In this document: positions 53,626 through 64,000 of the stretch, piece after piece | How positions within the stretch are numbered: position 1 is the first letter of the stretch | How the letters are laid out: the number at the start of each line of letters is the position of its first letter | Assembly (NCBI GenBank): GCA_029948255.1 | Contig: JALIZF010001313.1 | Location: 1 to 64,000 of the forward strand | DNA length: 64,000 nt | Direction: 5' to 3' | Source: Telmatactis stephensoni | Lineage: Eukaryota > Cnidaria > Anthozoa > Actiniaria > Isophelliidae | Position numbers and translations under genes: made by a program | The notes under the pieces: generated by a model | Databases searched by the model: none | What the model saw: the letters and a program-made list of their open reading frames with translations, nothing else | What the model was told of the DNA's origin: nothing

Positions 53626-54282
53626 ATTCATAACTGCATTATGCGGTTGTCGGCAATGGAAATTGTAAGAAATCTTTTAGCAGCTTTTGTTCCTTTTATA
53701 AACAACCGTTTTCGAAGCAAAGGCTACGTTCAGGAGCCACTTTGTTCTTCAGTGTCAAAATACCCTACAGGAAACTGAACTGTTTGGTTAGATGACATAC
53801 TGTTTACCCTCTTAATATCTGCGCTAACCTTCCCTAAATTAAGTCTATTATCACGAAAGGTAGGGATAAGATTCGAGTCAGCATTTAAAATAAGGCCTTG
53901 GAGGCAAACTGGAACTGATAAAAATGTTTCCTAACTTTAGGAAAGTTGACTTGGATTGTAATCAAAAAGGTTCATTCCCACAGGGCAAGGTGTTTCTGAA
54001 CAGGTAGTGTCGGTCTTTTTGATGATTCTCCACTATGAAATGGTACTAGAAAAAGGAGTGTATTTGTCACCAAGAAATCGTGATAAATGTCAAAACGTCA
54101 ACCACTGAAGTACTTGAAGTCATTTAAACAACACTGGCAGAGTATACTGATACCACAAGAGAGTTGGAACACTAAGGCCCCCTGCAGCTAGCACGTTTCA
54201 CGACTGAAGTAGGGCGTGTGGATATTTACTAAACCATTTTATAACGTCAGACATTATGTCAACCAAACAGTTGTTGTACAAG
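53626..54282. other. Intergenic stretch
   Basis: No feature seen. Confidence 0.4.
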
Positions 54283-54418
54283 CTTTTAAATTAGATTTGA
54301 CTGAGGGTGATAGGCTTTCAGTCACAAAGGCTCTGAATCCTCAAACCCTAGATCAGTTCTTCCCTTGTCAGTTGCGCAACTGACAGTCAATCACCCTCAG
54401 TCAAATCTAATTTAAAAG
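54283..54418. mobile_element. Palindromic MITE
   Basis: 'cttttaaattagatttgact' at the left and its complement at the right pair over about 30 bp (to 'gagggtgat'). Centre 'gtcagttgcgcaactgac' is itself a perfect palindrome. Confidence 0.65.
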
Positions 54419-54678
54419 AAGTTGATTGGCTGGCTGATTTTAGCGTAATGCCAAACGTCAAATAACTGTTTTTGACTGATGACTAAGCAGCTAAAATTTA
54501 TCATTTAATCATTATGCAATCGACTCATTAACCACCTTTTAATTTCTTGTAAATTAAACTGATCTGACTTTTTGAGCAACTTGCTCATCATAAGGAGCTA
54601 GTTATACATTCACCTGTTAGCTCCTATTGTTTCACTGAAATACTACTGATGCACTTGACTTCTAGCCGGGACGTTCAA

Positions 54679-54921
54679 AGGCCTACTTCGGGTCCTAAAG
54701 TCGCCGTGACTTTGGGCAACTTAAGGAGACTTATGGTGACTAGGCGATTTAAGCAAAAATTCGCCAAAACGTCGATGGAGCTTAAGGCGACTTTGTGCGA
54801 TTTAAGGCGACTTTATGCGACTTAAGGCGACTTTATGCGACTTAAGGCGACTTTGTGCGACTTAAGGCGACTTTGTGCGACTTTATGCGACTTAAGGCGA
54901 CTTTAGGGACGGAGTAGGTCT
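54679..54921. mobile_element. Element with AGGCCTAC ends and 6-bp target duplication, copy 1
   Basis: The ends AGGCCTACTTCGGGTCC and GGACGGAGTAGGTCT are imperfect inverted repeats; GTTCAA lies on both sides (6-bp target duplication). The inside is mostly a 20-bp tandem array of 'gcgacttaaggcgacttt(a/g)t' (54779-54905). A second copy with its own 6-bp duplication is at 60162-60338. Superfamilies with 6-bp duplications include IS3EU and Dada; I cannot decide. Confidence 0.7.
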
Positions 54922-56978
54922 GTTCAAGATGATTCTTGACTGTAGGTTGGGCTTAAATATTTCAGATTCAAATCCAGTTATCGAGGTACTATCCTCATCG
55001 TCATGGTTAGTTTGTTTTTGAGTGATTTGAGTGGTCAACTTCAAATTCAAAACACTCATTTTGAACAAGTACCTCGATGGGGCAATAAAAAATGAAAAGG
55101 AAAATGCCTTCCTGTACGTTTTCGATTAACTTTAACCTTAACGAAATTTGACCAAGTCCATTCGGCTAAACATGGACCTAGCTGGACAACAAACCATTGC
55201 CGACATCTCAAAGGCTCTGAAATGGTAAAGTTCTGCAGTGATGTCATTATTCCGAGACGTCTCGACGCTTATCAATTCTTTTTGTTCGAGGCACTGGCCA
55301 ATCCCCAATTATACTACTACACTACTTGTGGTTGTAGTTTTGGCGCTAGTTCGTTGTTTTAACTTTTATCATGCATTCATCAAACCGACTTTGAATCATT
55401 TTCCGGCACAGCCAAATCATTTAACAGTTTCTTAACTCTTTTTCAAATTTCCCACAATTGTTAGTTTGATAACAATCAGTCATTAACTCATGCTGTTTAC
55501 TGCTTCTCTAGCTTACTCTTTATCGTAAAAAAACTTCTGTCACTGATCTCTATAGACAGTATCTCTTTGAGGATCAATTCACAGATCCACGAGTTCACTT
55601 TTCACAAGCTCTTTCCATACGAAGATGCGATTTTTAGATAAAATAATTGATTTTTGTTGCGTTATCTTTTCGTTGTTGTTGTTCTACTCCTTCCTCGTGT
55701 TGAATAACCCTCACAACTTCAGAAGAAAGTCCGAGTGGGGGTTAACAATACGATAAACAAATAGCTTTTGTCCTGTGGATGAACACCGGCCGTCTTTAGA
55801 ACCTTCTCGATCAACGAATTTCATGTTAAGAACTCAGTTGCTCTCAACGGTTTTGGCAGGTTTGGACAATGTCAAATCAATCTCTGATGAGATTGTTTTC
55901 GCATAGAAATTAATCCCTGTTGCTGTCTTGCCAGTTAGATCACGGCAGCCATCTCGAATGAACTTCGACAAATCGAAAGATTATTTCATTAAACATGCCG
56001 CTACCGCTTATTTGTTTCTTGGTTCTCAACAGAATGATTGAGCAAGTAGTGTCTTCTTCAAAAATATGGAACCTGAATGCAAAAAAGACTGAGAACTAAA
56101 CCTTTTTTACGCACTGATCGGTACTTAAAGTATTTTTTAATATTATATACTTTGGGGAAAATGCACCGGCAATGATCCCAATTAACACCCTTACCACAGC
56201 AGAATCATTGCCCATACAAAAGGTCAGACTCGATGATAACGTCTGTTCCTTAGCAACCATCAGCAGACATCTTGCAAAGGCTTTATTTTCTTTAAGGAAT
56301 GATGTGTTTGTTATCGTAACGGTTTCGAACAGTTACGTTTTCATCGATGGTTGTTTTTTGAAGTTTTGTTTTACTGAGGTCTCGGGCTTCCTGTTTAGGG
56401 AAGGTGAGAGCTAGGGGAATGAGGAGGGAAGGTGGGGGACAGTGGCAACTCCTATCCTTTCTTTTCTGGCTTTTCGTCCTCAGTCCCCTCTAGGTCTTTA
56501 TAACCGTTGCCAAAGGAAGCCCAAGGAGTTGCATGCAGAGAAGGCTACAGACTGCCAATGGTTTCCCAGCTCCAACAGACACTTGAAAGTTAATCACTTT
56601 CGTACGTTCGTCGACAAATTGGTATTTGGGATACGACGTTTTATGTACAGTTGATCATGAACCACTGTGAGTGACCACACATCAAATGAAGGCTTTGTAA
56701 TTTTTAATAATAACTTAGTTTCTTTTGAGTAGCCTGTTCAATCGAAAACAACAACAACAACAACAACAACAACAAAAAGAAATCGAAGGAGTCACTAGGT
56801 TTCATTTTTCGATACCAAGGTAGCTCGAATAACTCACCGGCAAAATCTTGCAACGTGTGATCCAAGCCGGTATATAAACCAAGCATTCACGTTGAGAAGA
56901 TAAAAATACTTTTATACTCCCTGTCCCAATGAGCTTTTATCGTGTAATTCCAAAAGTCACAGTACAGAAATATAATTA
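54922..56978. other. Intergenic stretch
   Basis: No gene is supported. A (CAA)n tract lies at about 56750-56775. ATG frames of 60-80 codons at 55241, 55245 (minus) and 56172 have no family support. Confidence 0.4.
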
Positions 56979-57229
56979 CCATAGCTCAGTGGAAAGAGCA
57001 CGTCAAAATTAGTGAAACTGTGAAGTTTGAATGAAGTAACTTTCAAACTCACGAAGATATGAATTTTCCAAAATCGAAATTTTGTATGAAAACATTTGCT
57101 GGTAAGGCAAGGGATGAGGTTTTCTTACAAATTCACACTTTTCAAAAATTCATATTCTCGCGAGTTTTGGATTAAATTCCTTCAAACTTCACTGTCTTGC
57201 TAATTTTAACATGCTCTTTCCAGCTATGG
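56979..57229. mobile_element. MITE whose ends resemble a tRNA A box
   Basis: TA-flanked. The ends CCATAGCTCAGTGGAAAGAG and complement 'gctctttccagctatgg' are inverted, with further arms inside ('gtgaagtttgaa'/'ttcaaacttcac'). 'TAGCTCAGTGGAAAGAGCA' looks like a tRNA A box and D-arm, but no B box follows. The likeness may be chance. Confidence 0.65.
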
Positions 57230-58960
57230 TAATACTTTTTCTGTTTTACGAATTTAATAAAAGCTCATTAACGTCGATAGAAATCGCGTCCGCCATATTG
57301 AAAACAGGGAGCCCGGTAAAATGAAATTGTATGTCGACCCTAGAGTGTGCAATGTACAAAAATGATGAACACGAAAGCGTAAGAAATCATTGGACGACAA
57401 CTGTTTTCAGAGTGCAGGGGTGGGGTGGTGGAGGGGTACCAATCACACATCACGAGACAAATTTGGCGGAATCACGCGACGTCACGGGGCTATTTTTGAA
57501 ACTGCTTTATGCTTTGTGCCGTAATAGATTAGTTACAAACCCAGTGAGTCACAACAATTGAAAGTGAGTCAGTAGTTCATCATTTTCCCGACGGCCGAGT
57601 CACACTAATCGATACCAATGCCAAGAACAGCAGGGTTCCCAGGCAAAATTTAAAGATCGAAAAAAATGGTCAAAATGAAGATTTTGCGATTAGATTAAGT
57701 ATTGCTTGGGCTTCCTGTGGTCAAGATACAGGCGCGCAAAAGCCCGCGAAAATCTCGCGCATGCGCAGACGTTTAACTGCAGTTTTGTAATGACCCTAAA
57801 CTGCTAAACCCGATTTCTTTTTTAAAGTAATTAATATGTGACATGTTTTACTTCTCTCACGATTGAATATTATTCTAGAGAAAGACAATTCGTAAAGTAT
57901 TTGATAGTTGTAGTCAAATGACGCCTTCAAATAGCGGCTATAAGTCAATACGAGTGTACGTAGAAAGAGGTAACCACAGCTAAATGTGGTAACAGGAAAT
58001 TGAGAAACGTACTTCGTACTTCCTAGCCTGCGATAACTGCGAGATACTTTTTCTGCTGTCACCTTTATGGTCCCGGGTTCGGTACAGGGCACCACACGTG
58101 ACTTGAGTTTGTCAGTTCGTTCTCTCTCTTGCTTAGAGGTTTTTCTTATAGTCCTTCAGCTTTCCCCCCCTCTGTAAAAACAGGCTAGTAAGATAATTAA
58201 GAAATGTGTGCAGAGAATATTATAATGGAGGTGTGTTTGGGGTAGAAGTGCCACCAGTTAGTGCCCAAGCGCTACTGCCAGAACACAACGAAGAATAGAC
58301 TTTAACAAACAGGTATATATTTTATATTTTATTTATTTAAACTTTTATATAGCCCCATTTCTGCGTCGAAATGCATATTTGTATAAAATGTCATTCTCAC
58401 GTTTGCAAGCGATTATTTGAATTATGTACAGAGGAATACTGAATCAATAATGGAGAGGGTCATGCAAGAACAAAGTAAGTGATATATGATAAGACTGAGT
58501 TCTCACTGAGATTTGAAGATATTTGAGGAGAATCAAGAATTTGATCAAACCACATATCGTTAGGTTGCAAATGATGTCACGGCAGCCATCTTGATTGAGA
58601 CTCAGCCATGTTATACGTTTTTGCACGGACCTCTTCGATTATTTTTCAATAGATATATCATATATATTATTTTGCAAACATTATTTCCAATTAAAACCTA
58701 ATTAGCTAAGCTATTCCTGCATAGAACAATGTTACTTGATCCGTGAATAGAGAGATTTCACGACGGCCATTTTTGTTGGCTAGAACGATGGAATGTTTTT
58801 GAATGACAAAATATTTCATTTCTCTTGAAAGAAAAACTTTATCCGATTTTTACCATAAAAATGACTAACGATAATAATTAGAATTAGTGTAATTCACATA
58901 ACTGCTACACCATAATTCCATCGTTTTCCTTTGTGTCTATTTGAATGTCTCTAAACTGTA
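57230..58960. other. Intergenic stretch
   Basis: No gene is supported. 'gggcttcctgtgg' at 57708 recurs at 61525 and, partly, at 37031 and 56384. Confidence 0.4.
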
Positions 58961-59200
58961 AGGTGGTGTTGCACGCTACAGATATGTTTCTACAACTTGT
59001 CTCGCAATGGCGTTGCAAAACAAGTTGCAAGAACCATTGCAAGGGTATTAAACGTCGCAACGCCGAAAGCATTGCTGCAATCGTTTTGTCGCAATGATTT
59101 TGCACGATGTTTTACACGCTGTAATGGTTCACGCACCTATTTCACCACGTCTTTGCGAGACGAGCTACAGCTAAACATTCTCAGAGATCGCGCGTAATGC
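58961..59200. mobile_element. Possible degraded Harbinger-type MITE
   Basis: The left end 'aggtggtgttgcacgctac' resembles AGGCGGTGTTACACGAGAC of 40112-40331, and internal 'gcgttgcaaaacaagttgca' arms pair. The right end is not recognisable. Confidence 0.35.
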
Positions 59201-59361
59201 ATTATGGTATAGTTCAGAACCCAGCAGTCCTAGAAGAGTCCATTGATCTTTGGAGACTAAGTAATACATTTTTTCAGGCAGATGGAATTGTTTCACTTAT
59301 AAAAATATTTCGTTTTTGCTTCCTTGGTGATTAGCTTGAAAAGCAAGCGTTTTGCATCGAT

Positions 59362-59969
59362 TTAATATTGGAATTCGTGCGCGGACCTTTCGTGCCTCAG
59401 TCCAAGTTTACTAGCAGTAGTATCCGCAATGTGTACACGTACGTGTTGATTTAACAGTGCCGCGTTAGGGAACGCTCGCGTACAGTACCCGCAGCGAAAC
59501 GGTCTCTCGTTCGCGTGGTTTTCCACGTGGTTTCTAAACTCCATGGGATGTGAAAAACTCTGGTTGCAGTGAGGACAAATAAGGTTTTTTGCGCTGTTAA
59601 GTCCATTACATTGGTGCTCCTCTAACTGCTCTCTCACAGCAAAAGCCTTGAAGCATAAGTTACACCTCCAAGTAAATTCATCCTCTACTTCTACCCGAAT
59701 ATTATTTCTTGGCACAGTTTTAATTGAATTACTGGGTGGACGACCCCGAAAGACAACTTTGCGTTCTTCTTTTTTCTCTTCTGAGACGACGCCATTCCTA
59801 GGCTCTAATTTCGACTGTTCGTTTTCCAGTAAGGGTAGTGACCGTCGTAACGGTGGGCGCCCGCGTTGTGCATGTACGTGTTCAGTTGTTTGCCGTTTGG
59901 CTGGTGGCTCTGCTACTTCGGCGCGATCACGTGATCGCTGTGCGACCAAGTCTCTTGGCGGTTGTACAC
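59362..59969 (-). CDS. PR-domain zinc-finger protein, last exon
   Basis: The acceptor 'taccatag' opens this exon in phase 1, matching the preceding exon (60589). It encodes a basic linker with two RGRPP AT-hook-like cores (QRGRPPLRR, FRGRPPSNS), then three C2H2-type fingers: CNLCFKAF...EEHQC (His/Cys variant), CPHCNQSFSHPMEFRNHVENH and CGYCTRAFPNAALLNQHVRVH. TAA stop at 59364-59362, with ATTAAA overlapping it. The product is a nuclear DNA-binding regulator with a PR/SET domain, the PRDM family; with only three fingers it is not a PRDM9-type long array. Confidence 0.75.
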
Positions 59970-60161
59970 CTATGGTATTGAACAATAGATCATGTCAACT
60001 TATAAACGGGGTCAGTGGACACCACAACTTTGCTTTACCCTTGGTTTACCTTGGCAACTAATAACTCTAGACGTCATTTCACTCGAAGAAACTCTACACA
60101 CACAACTAATAACTTTCCGAATGACAATCACTTCCAAGATCTTAAAGTTGTTTTCTAGTCT

Positions 60162-60338
60162 AGGCCTATATCCCGGATCCTTAAGTCGGTGTTTATTACT
60201 GTGACTTAATGCAATTCAAGGCGTTCTAAGGCGTTTTAAGAAAGTATGGAGAAATTTGTGTAATTTTTTAAGGCATTTTAAGGCGTTTTACGGTGTTTTA
60301 ATGCGTTTTAAGGCAACTTATAGGCCCGGAGTAGGCCT
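60162..60338. mobile_element. Element with AGGCCTAC ends and 6-bp target duplication, copy 2
   Basis: The ends AGGCCTATATCCCGGATCC and GGCCCGGAGTAGGCCT are inverted; TAGTCT flanks both sides. The interior is diverged 'aaggcgttttaaggcgtttt' repeats. It lies in the intron between the last two PR-domain gene exons. Confidence 0.65.
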
Positions 60339-60380
60339 TAGTCTCCAATGTCATTTCAAACAAGAAAAAGCATCCCGAAG

Positions 60381-60556
60381 CAAGGCAATAGTGCAATTCC
60401 GAGATATACTTCATTTGCCACATAGAAAGGATTTGTAACGAGGCTACGTGCTAAATCTTTTGTCTTGTTACGATTGACTGAGCTTTATACACATAGCCTC
60501 GTCTTGATACTTTTGTATGTGGCAAGTGAAGTGTATCTCGGAAGTTGACTATTGAA
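60381..60556. mobile_element. MITE in the PR-domain gene intron
   Basis: 'gcaatagtgcaattccgaga' and following bases (60382-60421) pair with 60516-60556 ('tatctcggaagttgactatt') over about 40 bp. Non-coding. Confidence 0.55.
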
Positions 60557-60588
60557 AAGATGAAAATTAGAGGCATCAAAGAACTCAC

Positions 60589-60838
60589 CTCTACTTCCAG
60601 AATCACTAAGAGCGACGGGAACTCCCATAAACTGTGAGTATCTACCGTCGTACCAAACTAGAAGTTCTTGTCCTGCCATGATGTCTCGTATTGTTCGATA
60701 ATACACACATCCATGGTACTGAAAGACCACCATATTTTGTTCTTTCTTATGTCTTGCGCATCGAACATATCGCATCCAACTTGCGTTAGCTTCCTCTTTG
60801 CCGTCTAGATAATGGCTGACTTGTCCATCGTGAAACAC
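60589..60838 (-). CDS. PR-domain zinc-finger protein, PR/SET core exon
   Basis: A 250-nt exon bounded by 'tgatctccag' and G|GTGAGT. It encodes [20 protein letters not shown], then [20 protein letters not shown] and [20 protein letters not shown]: the second half of a PR/SET domain, with the family signatures WMRYV, CAR, EQN and LLVWY all present. PR domains bind histones and some methylate histone lysines. Entry phase 0, exit phase 1. Confidence 0.85.
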
Positions 60839-61524
60839 CTGGAGATCAAAAGATAAATACGAAATGTCATTGCTTAGAAACGTAAGTGCTTCTCAGTGCT
60901 CCGTGGTTTTAGCTGGATCGATTGTACAAACAACGACCCTTTCCAAATCATCGAACGTAGAAGCCTAGACTGAAAGGAACATCTGAAGACTGTTGATTAG
61001 TTGATTTCAAAGAAGCGCTTGAACGTTTCAAACAGCGACTGCATGAGATACAGTTTGGTTTACCAGACGTGATTCTGCAGCGCATATATATAAGATAAAA
61101 TAACAAATGAAAATCCAGTCATTACTAGGTGTATCCAGGAGCCATTTCAGTCTCAGCATCTGTTTGATGATACTTTTGCGCAAAAAGTTTGTCTGTAAAT
61201 TATACGTCCTTCATCGACCGTAGAAGGCGTGGCATACACGTGATACGACTTTGCGCACATTTGTTGTCTACAAAAGCTAAGTTATACTTTTCGTATCTGC
61301 GCCCATTTAGTTTTTTTAATTCAATTATTCCAACATCGAAACAATAACCAATTTCTATACATGGTTGAGTTAACACACACAAAAGAATCAGTACGAGGCT
61401 CCAATGAATAATGCTTAGTGGTGCGCGACTGAACAAAAGAATAAATTCAATTTTACCCGGAACCTCGCACTGGTGTGCTTTCTAAACCATATATTGAAAG
61501 TGGGCTATTTACTCCTATTAAATT

Positions 61525-61571
61525 GGGCTTCCTGTGGTACAGCTCTGTTTGTAACTCACCACAGGAAGCCC
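61525..61571. promoter_or_regulatory. Inverted pair of ETS-like sites
   Basis: GGGCTTCCTGTGG (61525-61537) and its exact complement CCACAGGAAGCCC (61559-61571), 21 bp apart. ACAGGAAG is an ETS-family core. It may equally be the two ends of a tiny foldback element; single copies of the motif occur at 57708 and in part at 37031. Confidence 0.35.
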
Positions 61572-61630
61572 GAAATGGCTTTCAAGAATTAATGTCATAC
61601 AATGCGATCCAGCATGATCTTACCTCCCAC

Positions 61631-61915
61631 ATAAACTGGGTAGTCAGTTTCCTTGGTGATATCTTCAGGTCTTACTAGTTTTCCTTCATAAGGCCCGATC
61701 CACGTTCCAGCAAGGATACGTTTACGCTGCGCATACTCCGTAAGTGACACACGGTAAACTTGACGTACATAGACAAACTTCGTCTGGAAATTTCAGGACT
61801 GTGGCGTTTTCAAGCGGACTTTGGGAGTGACCAGTCGTAACGAGTTTGCGTAATGAGTGTAGAGGTCCGTGCATCGGGCATTCCCCATCATGTTTTTCGC
61901 TGCATAAATCACACC
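61631..61915 (-). CDS. PR-domain protein, zinc-knuckle and first PR exon (one frameshift)
   Basis: Acceptor 'gatttcag', phase 1. It encodes [18 protein letters not shown], the zinc knuckle that precedes the PR domain in several PRDM proteins. Then come [15 protein letters not shown] and YGVCAA and, after a one-base excess at 61724 (an in-frame TAA), [17 protein letters not shown] in another frame. The motif order matches family members exactly once the frame change is allowed. The donor may be TAT|GTGGGA (61631), which keeps phase 0 and aligns YPVYVF with the usual YMWEVF; the stronger site GGAG|GTAAG (exon end 61624) breaks the frame. Upstream exons are not identified. Confidence 0.65.
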
Positions 61916-61954
61916 CTGAAATCACAAGAAACTGCTGTTAGTGGATTATATATT

Positions 61955-62240
61955 TTGGTATATTACGCGTGCTCTGATTGGTGGAGGATCGTGTGTGATT
62001 ACAGTACAGGACGCACGAATGACGTCACAGTATCTTACGCGCTCTCTGATTGGTTGAAATATTTCGCTTAAATCATATAAAACAAGTAAGTTCTATTTCT
62101 CCTGTGCTTTTGTGCTCTGATAGATGCACAGATGACGTCAAAATGTGGCGAGTAACAACAGTTACGACGCTACTCGACTTCGTCTCGGTTCGGTGGCATA
62201 CTGTTTTGCTTCTCGCATCGTCATCTGTGCATCTATTAGA
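61955..62240. repeat. CG/CCAAT repeats and a 17-bp palindrome
   Basis: 'acgcg(t)gctctgattgg' occurs at about 61964 and 'acgcgctctctgattgg' at 62037. 'tagatgcacagatgacg' (62121-62137) pairs with 'cgtcatctgtgcatcta' (62218-62234). Confidence 0.55.
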
Positions 62241-62415
62241 GTACATACGCATAGATAAATGGATTCTATTTGTTAAATAGTCGGTGCTTTTATAGTGCTT
62301 TAATTTCTAAAATAATATAAGAACATATGTCTGATAGCTATTAAATCAGCCACACACGTGTATGCCACGCCTTCCAAACCATCGAATTTGAATACTTTAG
62401 AGTGTTCCGTGAGTT

Positions 62416-62737
62416 ATAGCCTGGTTCACACTAACGATACAAGCACCACTGATACGCAGACTCAGTATCGCATTGACTGAAGTGTGAAAAACTTTTCACA
62501 CCTCAAACACAAACACTTCTAGTGAGAAACACACTACTGAGTCTGCGTATGTTGCTTATGCTTAATGCTTGGTCGCTAGTGCGGACCAGCATAAGCGCAA
62601 GCAACATACGCAGACTCAGTACTGCATTTATCACCGAGGTGTGAGAAAAGACAAGCACCGCTAATGAGCAGTACCCTACTGAGTCTGCGTATGTTGCTTG
62701 CGCTTATGCTTGCGTCGTTGGTGTGAAACGCGCTATA
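62416..62737. mobile_element. MITE with four alternating internal repeats
   Basis: The ends 'tatagcctggttcacacta' and 'ttggtgtgaaacgcgctata' are imperfect inverted repeats. Inside, 'acgcagactcagta' occurs four times with alternating orientation (about 62454, 62534, 62602, 62683). No coding capacity. Confidence 0.6.
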
Positions 62738-64000
62738 GATTTCAAGCAACAGAAGTTGCTTTTGTCCTAGACGAGGAAATCTAAATTTACCAGCTCTGTA
62801 CATCTACAAGGGTGTAAAGTCCAGAACAAACAAGGTAATGAGTTACTAGTACGGGGTCACCTGTCACCTCGTGTATACTGTTCAAAATACATGTTACGGT
62901 GACAGGTTGCTTGTATCCCTGTTTGAAATAGGAATCACAAAGCCACGAGGTAACGATAAAAATTGTTGATGTACGAATTGAAGCCGATTTGATTTTGTAC
63001 CAATAATTAATAGTGGAATTCTTTCGAAGATCAAGCCAAATTTAGTTTGTCTCACGATAGAGACTTGGTATAGTATTAAATTTGTTTTATGACCTGGTTG
63101 CACTACTAACAAAAGAATATTAATCATAGCTCGGCCAATGTTAGAAATGAAACAGGTAGTTTTCTATAATTATATCCTCCTTTTTCCTTTATTATTGTTG
63201 AGTAAATCCATTTAGGTTATTACAATAAGTAAAGTTTATTGTCGGTGTTACAAATCCGCGCTTTGTGTAGCAGGGGTCCTAGATATTACTCGATCGACCT
63301 GACTTTGGATTCCACAAACATATCCACAAAAACATTGTTGAAATGTTTTAAATTACACCAATATTCGACAGTCTTTTGTTTCCCTTTTTGTGATGAAATT
63401 GCGATTGAAAGTAGTAGGTTTTGAAAATCTCCATAAACGTAATAAAAGCCTTACAAAATTTGTTTGCATAACGAAAAAGTCAAATCGATGAGAATTGGAC
63501 TCCGAAAATGATAGTAATCGACCACTTCCGCCATCATCTGTTTTTCTGATCACTTTCGAGGCGTCTGAAAAGGCGGAATTTGCAATTAAAACAACTCAAG
63601 TAAACCGAAAATGTCTATTCTTCAGAATTATGCGATAAAAACACTAGACAGATATTAAAATTAAAGATTACATTTTTTACACTTGTCTGTTTTGCATGTA
63701 AGAAACCAAAACACAATCTCAAGCTGTAGTAGTTGTCACAAAATGTTGGTCACAATTTTGACCAATTTGACATTTTCAATTCAACTTCTACATATGTTCT
63801 ATTGAATTAAAAGGGCTGTAAATTTTATCAAGTGTTCTTTTCATTAAATTTCCTTGGAGTACCCGCTTGTAAAAAGTCATATTTTATGGATATTATTACA
63901 GGTTTTTCGTTAATTCGTTATGTGTCAAATCACAAAGTGACACACACCTGTGGAAGCTGTGTGGGATCAGCATTTCCCAATATACTTGATTGATTGACTG
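62738..64000. other. Stretch where 5' exons of the PR-domain gene could lie
   Basis: I looked on the minus strand for further exons of the PR-domain gene and cannot support any. No repeat stands out. Confidence 0.4.

Noticed and set aside
53470..53778. 102-codon ORF starting with ATG
   Set aside because: Half of it is the second unit of a non-coding tandem duplication, and no homology is recognisable.
56979..57000. tRNA gene start (TAGCTCAGTGG)
   Set aside because: No B box or acceptor pairing follows, and the same word is repeated inverted at the other end of a MITE.

Overview
The window is eukaryotic nuclear DNA. Genes are sparse and intron-bearing, with GT/AG junctions whose phases agree, and they sit in AT-rich sequence crowded with small inverted-repeat transposons (MITEs), a tRNA-derived SINE, CR1/L2-like LINE fragments, a MULE remnant and long microsatellites. 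The repeat mix and the protein families (Ly6/uPAR GPI-anchored proteins, a SNAG zinc-finger protein with Fez-like fingers, a PR-domain zinc-finger protein, a secreted GH5-like protein, a GT8 glycosyltransferase) suggest an early-branching metazoan, most likely an anthozoan cnidarian such as a stony coral. That assignment is inference.

Layout. 0-4.7 kb: a possible last exon of an unknown gene, then repeats and a tRNA-type SINE. 4.8-9.5 kb and 19.2-23.0 kb: two copies of a segmental duplication, each with one complete two-exon Ly6/uPAR gene and one decayed extra first exon. 10-11 kb: a repeated QPxYGTA coding motif on both strands around a palindromic MITE. 11.37-14.94 kb: a 3.57-kb CACTA-like transposon with ATT target duplications. 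It carries a probable three-exon coiled-coil gene and has split an older minus-strand reading frame. 15.0-17.7 kb: a 31-bp minisatellite and a MULE transposase fragment. 25.4-27.5 kb: a two-exon secreted GH5-like gene behind tandem promoter-like repeats. 29.3-33.5 kb: microsatellites, nested LINE fragments and MITEs. 33.97-35.08 kb: a type II membrane GT8 glycosyltransferase. 36.3 kb: a lone Ly6-type signal-peptide exon on the minus strand. 43.7-45.1 kb: the SNAG six-finger gene. 59.4-61.9 kb: the PR-domain gene on the minus strand. Most of 37-43 kb and 45-59 kb holds no gene I can support.

The genes are independent eukaryotic loci, not an operon. The two Ly6 genes are recent paralogues; their exon 2 differs by about 12 amino-acid-changing codons against 3 silent ones.

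Three otherwise convincing genes (GT8, SNAG zinc finger, PR domain) each have one small frameshift inside a conserved domain. I read this as assembly indels or, less likely, recent pseudogenes; raw reads or transcripts would decide.
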